This document shows, piece by piece, positions 7,687 through 12,854 of a stretch of 12,854 nucleotides of DNA (position 1 is its first letter; each line of letters starts with the position of its first letter). This DNA is from Parcubacteria group bacterium (GTDB lineage Bacteria > Patescibacteriota > Minisyncoccia > Phycocordibacterales > GCA-002724975). The notes below the pieces were generated by a model, which was not told where the DNA came from, did not search any database, and saw nothing but the letters and a program-made list of their open reading frames with translations. The translations under genes were made by a program, and so were the position numbers. The stretch is taken from the NCBI GenBank assembly GCA_002724975.1, contig PBQF01000058.1, forward strand, positions 1 through 12,854, given 5' to 3'.

Positions 7687-7703
7687 AACTATTATTTCTC
7701 GGT

Positions 7704-8486
7704 TTAGTCAAGAGGAGTATAAACAAAGGCATCTGAGTCTCCCATTTGAATAAACCAATTATTTGGATTTGCAAGAAATTCTTCATGCTCCAAATTAAAT
7801 ATTTTTATACTAAAGGGTTGTGTAAATTCCTTTTTCCGCTCTAAAAAGTATGCATCCGGATGCCAATACTGTAAAGCAGCTACTCCAAAACGATTGGCGT
7901 ATGTCAATCCCACATCATCATTGGCATACAAAACCTGGTAAGACCAGCTACCTTCTCGAAAATACTTACTGATATAAACATCTTGAACTTTTCCAAATCT
8001 CCAAAGCAGCATATCTTCTGAATAGTTGATAAACAGTTCTCTATTGTGGTATTCAGAAAAACTAAAGCACTCCTTTGTCATAAATCCAAGATTAAATATT
8101 TCCTTCCAACCAAAAAACTTGGATTTAACAAGAGAAAAGTCAGGATTTGGAACAGCGCAGATAAAATCAATTTGATGGTCCTTACACCAATTATCAAGTG
8201 ACTGAAACAGACCACGAATTACTTTTAAATTTCTATACTTTTGATTTATGAAAGCGTGGACTCCAAAAAGAGCATTATAATTACCGATTACAACAGGCAG
8301 GATACCATAATGTCCGATAATGATGTCTTTGAATTCTGCCACAAAAGAAACTACACCCTCTAAAGGATAATCCTGATAGAAATGTTTATATCTTTCTTCA
8401 GACCAATTATAAGCATTTCCTTCCTGAGAAAAGAGGCTTACAATTCCATGAATATCTTTCTCTGTTGCTATTCGGAAGATAATCAC
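7704..8486 (-). CDS. GNAT-family N-acyltransferase
   Basis: 260 aa. The N-terminal part follows the GNAT fold: an opening strand and helix (IIFRIATEKDIHGIVSLFSQ), strand pair VSFVAEFKDIIIGHYGILPV (46-65), then the acyl-CoA-binding region HAFINQKYRNLKVIRGLF (77-94). The usual R/Q-x-x-G-x-G/A loop is degenerate here (R85-N-L-K-V), without its glycines. The remaining 150 residues, ending in WFIQMGDSDAF, are an extra domain found in larger GNAT-type proteins. It is longer than typical PseH (about 160-180 aa), so it is probably not the standard 4-amino acetyltransferase. It may transfer a less common acyl group to an amino sugar or activated carrier (inference). Start GTG 8486 is forced within a few codons by an in-frame TAA six bases upstream; no clear ribosome-binding site is visible. 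It lies between the LuxE-LuxC fusion and pseI, linking the two modules. Confidence 0.78.
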   Translation of the reverse strand: MIIFRIATEKDIHGIVSLFSQEGNAYNWSEERYKHFYQDYPLEGVVSFVAEFKDIIIGHYGILPVVIGNYNALFGVHAFINQKYRNLKVIRGLFQSLDNWCKDHQIDFICAVPNPDFSLVKSKFFGWKEIFNLGFMTKECFSFSEYHNRELFINYSEDMLLWRFGKVQDVYISKYFREGSWSYQVLYANDDVGLTYANRFGVAALQYWHPDAYFLERKKEFTQPFSIKIFNLEHEEFLANPNNWFIQMGDSDAFVYTPLD

Positions 8487-8550
8487 ACTTTATCTAGCTA
8501 ATAGTTGCGACAAGATACAACTTCTTACAAAGTAGTTTCTAGCTGCTTAT

Positions 8551-11028
8551 TTATGGTCCACCTAAGGTTGACCATCTAACAAATCTGTCCATTACAAACA
8601 TTCCATCCCAAGGAGTATCAAATTCAGTCATTGAACCAACATCAGGTAAACGCTCTACCCCTTTTTGTGTCACTTTTTCTGCAAATTCAAGCCGATGATG
8701 CCCGGTCAATGATAATCCTACTGTTTGAATATCTTTGGATGCTAAAGAAGTGACATCCATAATATTATCAACAGCACGCACAGTAATGGTTCTAGAATAT
8801 GTTGGTTTCGCTAATTTTAATTCTTCATCATACAAAACAGTCCAGCCAAAACCTTTCGATTGCCAAACATCACCAGAAAATTCATATAAGATCCTTTGTG
8901 AAGCAATTTTTAGTACAGTTTCTTCATCAGGAGGTTCTTTAGGTATTCTCTGAAGAGCTTTATCCATTTCAGAAGCTAATCGCTCGGCAAATTCTATAGG
9001 AGAAATAAACCCTCCCTTTTCTACAAATATTGTATGAGGTGAAGCGCATGCGGTCTGATCAAAGACGCTACAGTCTGTAGCAGCCCTTCGAATAAGTTTC
9101 TTTATTTTTCTTTCACTTTCAATAGTTTCTCTACCAATTGCCATGAAAGACAACTTTGGTCCAAATACAATATCTTCCGTAGAGTACTTCTTAGGCAACG
9201 ATGTGATTTCCGTTACCGCTTCTCTTCCACCCCATACCAATCTTACATCTGAATTTGACGAAATGTAGGAAGCTGCAAGTTTATTATCTTTATCAAAGTA
9301 TATAACCGCCACTGTTTTTAACAAATCATCTCCGTAAATAACATGACCACTGCAAATACGATACTTTGTTCCTTCAAAAGCTTTTAGTAACTCCGGAATA
9401 GCCTCCGAGTAACTTGAGGAAACCTTTAAGATATTAGCGTTCTTTGTAATCATAGCTTGAATTACCGTAAGCATCCCTAATACAGGGACGTTGCCTGAAA
9501 GCCAATGAGCTATAATCCCTTTTGGATTCGCCTTCATTAGTTTTCTAACACTGCCCCCCACAGGACGAAAAGAATCGATATATCCCCTTTCATTACGAAG
9601 AGAAAAGTCTGTTAAGCTACTCAAGTTTGAAGCTTCGCACCAGTTGGTAAGAAAATTTAATCCACGCTTTCGATAATGCTCCAATGGAAAAGAAGAATCA
9701 ATCCAACGTTCCCTGGCTTGTTGAATAATGCCTATAACTCCTTCAATAGGCTGCTTACACAACCAATTTTGTGCATTTCGCAAACCTTGAAAGATTTCCT
9801 TTAATTTTTGATTTTCACGATCCACAAGCGTTTTAGAAGAAACTATTTCTATTTGAGGAGAATAAAGCACCGTCAAAACATCATTACTCAATGCAGTTGT
9901 CTTTTTTTCGTTATAGAGCACTTTCTCAGCCATAATATCACCACATCCGCGAATTTCAGCCTGCTTAGCCCTTCCTAAAACCTTAAAACGAACTCCTTTT
10001 CTTCCGCACTGACAATCATCACGACCAAGTATAACACCAAAATCATCGGTTAAAATGGAATTACCGGGATAAGAATGCGGAATGGGTGTAATAAACTGTA
10101 AAAGACCCGGATTTCTATCTTTAAGTAAATTATGGTTTTCAGGATCACGTATCAAAACCTCTGAGTAGATAGATGAATGCTTGAATCCATATTCACAGTC
10201 TGGATAAACAAGTCCCATTTGTTCTGTAAAACCGTAAATATCTATGACATTCTGAGGAGAAACCCCAAAAATCTCCGCAGTATTTTGATTGAAAATCTCC
10301 TTGCTTACTTTTTGTGACTCAAGTTTTTTCCATCCGCCAATATGAATAACTTTAGAGTTGTCTGGTAATTGAAATCGAATATTGCTTTTTTGAAACTCAT
10401 TAATAACAGAGAAATATAACACATAAGTAAAGCCGAAAATAATAAGTCCTTCTGGACCTTTACAATTTTGAATAGCTTCTTCCAAAAGTGTTTTCTGAAG
10501 AAAAAGTCCTCCTGTAGCGTTTATATCCATAAAGTACTTTGCTTCACTGGAAAAGTTCAAAAAACCTCTAATAGCAGCTTCCCGAGCGCCTAAAACATCT
10601 TTCTTACTTGAGTTGGGAGCAATATCCATAATTAAAAAGGGACGTCGATTCATTCCTATAAAATCTCCCAAAACTTTAGTCATGACCTTAACCTGCCTTC
10701 TGGAAGTATCGTTATCTATCAATACGGTGCTCGGCTCTCCGCTTGTTGCAGAAGATTGTAAGCAAGTTTTAATTTGCTTTTCACTAACAGAAAGCAATTG
10801 GGGGCCTAATATCTTAAAAGATTGGGCAGGAATATAAGGGACATTTTGCCAGTTCGATTCGATTGCACTTTCTACTTTAAAACCTTTCTTATAAGAAAAG
10901 CGTCTAAATAACTCATTATTTTCAAAATGGAAATTTAATTCTTCTTTTACACATTTTTGCAAAATAGGAGTTTTTTGTGACAGATCCAAATCAAAGGGCT
11001 TATGCATTAAGAGTTCTTTAACTGGCAT
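8551..11028 (-). CDS. LuxE-LuxC fusion: acyl-protein synthetase/acyl reductase
   Basis: 825 aa. Residues about 10-375 match the LuxE-like acyl-protein synthetase/PaaK-type adenylating family: SSATSGEPS (92-100) as the nucleotide-binding loop, YGFTEQMG (265-272), a CxCGRKG element (C339, C341), GR at 352-353 and RGCG, whose C362 could carry the acyl thioester as the C-terminal cysteine of LuxE does. Residues about 430-825 match LuxC-type acyl reductases: SGNVPVLGML (511-520), NANILKVSS (530-538), and QTACASPH, where C661 is the likely catalytic cysteine. In luminous bacteria these are separate subunits that turn a fatty acid into aldehyde using ATP and NADPH; here they are one chain, with no frameshift seen. 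The substrate is unknown and no luxAB is present. ATG 11028 has its AGGA 16 nt upstream, too far, so ATG at residue 8 is possible. The alcohol dehydrogenase just upstream could reduce the product aldehyde. Confidence 0.88.
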   Translation of the reverse strand: MPVKELLMHKPFDLDLSQKTPILQKCVKEELNFHFENNELFRRFSYKKGFKVESAIESNWQNVPYIPAQSFKILGPQLLSVSEKQIKTCLQSSATSGEPSTVLIDNDTSRRQVKVMTKVLGDFIGMNRRPFLIMDIAPNSSKKDVLGAREAAIRGFLNFSSEAKYFMDINATGGLFLQKTLLEEAIQNCKGPEGLIIFGFTYVLYFSVINEFQKSNIRFQLPDNSKVIHIGGWKKLESQKVSKEIFNQNTAEIFGVSPQNVIDIYGFTEQMGLVYPDCEYGFKHSSIYSEVLIRDPENHNLLKDRNPGLLQFITPIPHSYPGNSILTDDFGVILGRDDCQCGRKGVRFKVLGRAKQAEIRGCGDIMAEKVLYNEKKTTALSNDVLTVLYSPQIEIVSSKTLVDRENQKLKEIFQGLRNAQNWLCKQPIEGVIGIIQQARERWIDSSFPLEHYRKRGLNFLTNWCEASNLSSLTDFSLRNERGYIDSFRPVGGSVRKLMKANPKGIIAHWLSGNVPVLGMLTVIQAMITKNANILKVSSSYSEAIPELLKAFEGTKYRICSGHVIYGDDLLKTVAVIYFDKDNKLAASYISSNSDVRLVWGGREAVTEITSLPKKYSTEDIVFGPKLSFMAIGRETIESERKIKKLIRRAATDCSVFDQTACASPHTIFVEKGGFISPIEFAERLASEMDKALQRIPKEPPDEETVLKIASQRILYEFSGDVWQSKGFGWTVLYDEELKLAKPTYSRTITVRAVDNIMDVTSLASKDIQTVGLSLTGHHRLEFAEKVTQKGVERLPDVGSMTEFDTPWDGMFVMDRFVRWSTLGGP

Positions 11029-11049
11029 AATTGATGATGATTTATCCTT

Positions 11050-12198
11050 TTATAAAGCATTTTCTAAAAGATTAGTTAATTTTTCATGATCCAACGAAAC
11101 AGGATTGAACCTCGCACCAGGATCGTCTAAGGCATTTTGCAATAAAAGTAAATCTTTTGTATACTCCTCCGTGAATCCGTAATCGGAAAGTTTCAACGAA
11201 AAACTACCAAATTGAGAAATCCTTATAATCAACTGCTCCAAATCATAAAAAGAATCACCAACCCCTGAATTTTTAGCCAATAGTGCATATCTTTGCTTTG
11301 TATCATTATCCTGACTATTAAAACGAATAGATAACGGTAAAAAGATTGCGTTTGCAACTCCATGGGGAACTTTAAAAGAGCCCATCTGATGTGCAAGAGC
11401 ATGGCTCACTCCCACCACACAGTGATTCTGAACCCAGCCAGCTAACATTGCAGCATATTGAAGCTCTGCAAGAATCTCTTCATTTCTGAAATCGATCGCT
11501 TTTAAAATATGATTAGATATACTAGAAATAGCCAACTCACTGAAACGATCCATTAAAGGATTATTAAGTTTAGATACGTAACCTTCAATTGCATGTGAAA
11601 GCGCATCAATTACTGTTGAGAGTAAAATGTTTCTAGGAATCCCGACTAGCAGATTCGGATCTAATATAACTAAGTCCGGTAAAAAATCATGAGTTACGAC
11701 GGGAACTTTTTTTCTCTTTTCTGGATCAAAAAAAACTGCAGAGGAAGATACTTCTGAACCTGTGCCTGCAGTTGTCGGAATAGCGCAAAAACGGGCCTTA
11801 CCTCGCAATTTAGGTAAAGCAAAAGCCCTGCTTAAAACAGAATCAGACAAGCCGGGATGTTCATAAAAAGCCCATACAAGTTTTACCCCGTCTATAACAG
11901 AGCCCCCTCCGATAGCAATAATACAATCAGGTTGAAACGGAATTAGTTCATCTAGCACTGGTTGCAAACTGGAAAGCGTAGGTTCGTCCTCCCAAGAGCG
12001 GATGATGACATGAAGCTGATGACAGTTAATTGAACTTGTAATTTTTTTTAATAATTCTTCTTTTTTTGATAAACTTAGACCGATAATCAAAGCAACTTTA
12101 ACAGCTTGTAAGCCACTCAAGGCTTTTATTGAGTTAACACCATGTATTATTTCTTTTGCATTCACAAATCTAGGGTAAGGTGTCCTGAGTTTCAGCAT
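11050..12198 (-). CDS. Iron-containing (group III) alcohol dehydrogenase
   Basis: 382 aa, full length for the family. These cytosolic enzymes interconvert aldehydes and alcohols with NAD(P)H. Visible are the dinucleotide-binding GGGSVID (97-103), PTTAGTGSEVS (141-151) and the metal ligands D198 and H202 (DALSHAIEG), H266 (SHALAH) and H279 (VPHG), by comparison with FucO. All four are present, so the enzyme should be active with Fe2+ or Zn2+. The ATG at 12198 overlaps the end of the ligase gene by 7 nt, indicating translational coupling, and the LuxE-LuxC fusion starts 21 nt downstream. The obvious inferred role is to reduce the aldehyde made by the LuxC part, or to supply the hydroxyacyl or carbonyl precursor taken up by the ligase. 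The specific substrate cannot be read from the sequence. Confidence 0.92.
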   Translation of the reverse strand: MLKLRTPYPRFVNAKEIIHGVNSIKALSGLQAVKVALIIGLSLSKKEELLKKITSSINCHQLHVIIRSWEDEPTLSSLQPVLDELIPFQPDCIIAIGGGSVIDGVKLVWAFYEHPGLSDSVLSRAFALPKLRGKARFCAIPTTAGTGSEVSSSAVFFDPEKRKKVPVVTHDFLPDLVILDPNLLVGIPRNILLSTVIDALSHAIEGYVSKLNNPLMDRFSELAISSISNHILKAIDFRNEEILAELQYAAMLAGWVQNHCVVGVSHALAHQMGSFKVPHGVANAIFLPLSIRFNSQDNDTKQRYALLAKNSGVGDSFYDLEQLIIRISQFGSFSLKLSDYGFTEEYTKDLLLLQNALDDPGARFNPVSLDHEKLTNLLENAL

Positions 12199-12854
12199 AA
12201 CTCTTTCTCTAACCGCTTAGCAATATCTTTCAACTCTCCCGTTTTTACTTTTCCGGTATCGCTCTTAGGAATACTTTCTATAAAGTAGAAAGAAGAGGGA
12301 ACTTTATAGAAATCAAGGTATTTTCTGCCAAATCCGATAAGCTCTTCAATAGAAAGCTCAACATTGACTTTCTTGATTACAAAGGCTATGATTTTTTCGC
12401 CACTATGAATGCCTTCACAAATACCGATTGCATAAAACTCTTCAACCTTCCAAAATTTTTCATATACCTCATTAATCTCGGTTGAAGAAGTTTTCATCCC
12501 TCCTATATTAATCATGTCCTTCAGTCTTCCTTGAAGGAAAAGGTATCCATTCTTATCAATATATCCCAAGTCACCGGTTTTAAACCAGCCATTCAACATT
12601 TTATCTTCTGTCGCTTTGGCATTATTCCAATATCGGTGCATTACAGTTTCTGCTTTTACCAAAACTTCACCTTTAGCCTCTCGATTCAAAACATTTCCTG
12701 ATTCATCCAGAACAGCAATTCCAACGTTAGGGCTTGCTCTTCCAACCGATTGTAGCAGAGTTTTATTTTCTATAGAATGCTCAATAAACGAGCTTCTAGA
12801 CGCTTCAGTTAAACCATAATAAACCATAAGACGAATGTGAGGCAACAGCTTCAT
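12192..12854 (-). CDS. AMP-forming acyl/aryl-acid ligase, C-terminal part (partial)
   Basis: 220 aa are visible and the gene runs off the window edge: the adenylation motifs that precede YYGLTEA (12-18, motif A5) are missing, so the methionine at the edge is not the true start. Present are GWFKTGDLGYIDKNGY (89-104, A7), GRLKDMINIGG (109-119, A8) and PKSDTGKVK (196-204, A10), in which K202 is the lysine that orients the acid for adenylation. The enzyme activates a carboxylic acid as acyl-AMP and passes it to CoA or a carrier protein; the substrate-binding part lies outside. The GGMK hinge resembles acyl-CoA ligases rather than a strict carrier-bound NRPS domain, and no carrier domain follows. 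Overlap with the alcohol dehydrogenase gene suggests the two act in one pathway. Confidence 0.9.
   Translation of the reverse strand: MKLLPHIRLMVYYGLTEASRSSFIEHSIENKTLLQSVGRASPNVGIAVLDESGNVLNREAKGEVLVKAETVMHRYWNNAKATEDKMLNGWFKTGDLGYIDKNGYLFLQGRLKDMINIGGMKTSSTEINEVYEKFWKVEEFYAIGICEGIHSGEKIIAFVIKKVNVELSIEELIGFGRKYLDFYKVPSSFYFIESIPKSDTGKVKTGELKDIAKRLEKELC

Noticed and set aside
7704..8486. PseH, the standard pseudaminic pathway acetyltransferase
   Set aside because: About 80-100 residues too long, with a degenerate acyl-CoA loop and an extra C-terminal domain.
8551..11028. A bioluminescence (lux) operon
   Set aside because: Only luxE- and luxC-like domains are present, fused; no luciferase luxA/luxB or thioesterase luxD, and the neighbours are glycan-type genes.
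12192..12854. A complete small protein starting at the methionine on the window edge
   Set aside because: The sequence begins just before adenylation motif A5, so about two thirds of the enzyme must lie beyond the window.

Overview
All ten recognisable genes lie on the minus strand, so the locus is transcribed from position 12854 down to position 82. The DNA is AT-rich and densely packed. Two genes almost certainly start at GTG (6515 and 8486) and one may start at TTG. Two B12-binding radical SAM enzymes point to an anaerobic or oxygen-limited bacterium. I cannot name the phylum: a low-GC deltaproteobacterium, Nitrospirota-like lineage or firmicute would all fit. No transposase, tRNA, rRNA or CRISPR array is visible.

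In transcription order, module 1 (12854-7704) is acyl-group chemistry. It holds the C-terminal part of an AMP-forming acyl/aryl-acid ligase (cut by the window edge), an iron-type alcohol dehydrogenase overlapping it by 7 nt, an 825-aa protein that fuses a LuxE-like acyl-protein synthetase to a LuxC-like acyl reductase, and a 260-aa GNAT-type acyltransferase. Module 2 is one sugar gene, a clear pseudaminic acid synthase (pseI, 7589-6537). Module 3 (6515-82) is a decoration-like set: a B12-binding radical SAM protein, then a FemAB/GNAT-like acyltransferase, a class I methyltransferase and a divergent DegT-type PLP enzyme packed head to tail, then a second B12-binding radical SAM protein whose C-terminus looks TPR-like.

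Best reading (inference): part of a nonulosonic-acid biosynthesis and decoration locus, most likely for flagellin or a surface polysaccharide. PseI makes the nine-carbon sugar. The ligase, LuxE-LuxC fusion and alcohol dehydrogenase activate and reduce an acyl group, and the acyltransferases, methyltransferase, PLP enzyme and radical SAM enzymes install or build unusual substituents. The other pse genes (pseB, pseC, pseF, pseG, pseH), glycosyltransferases and flagellin are absent and would have to lie outside the window. No protein shows an obvious signal peptide or membrane segment, so everything here appears cytosolic.

Two larger gaps break the operon. The 321-nt gap at 1783-2103 holds two imperfect inverted repeats and a 41-codon open stretch that may be a gene remnant. 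The 175-nt gap at 4925-5099 holds the best sigma70-like promoter candidate and ends in a 16-bp tandem repeat lying over the start of the FemAB-like gene.
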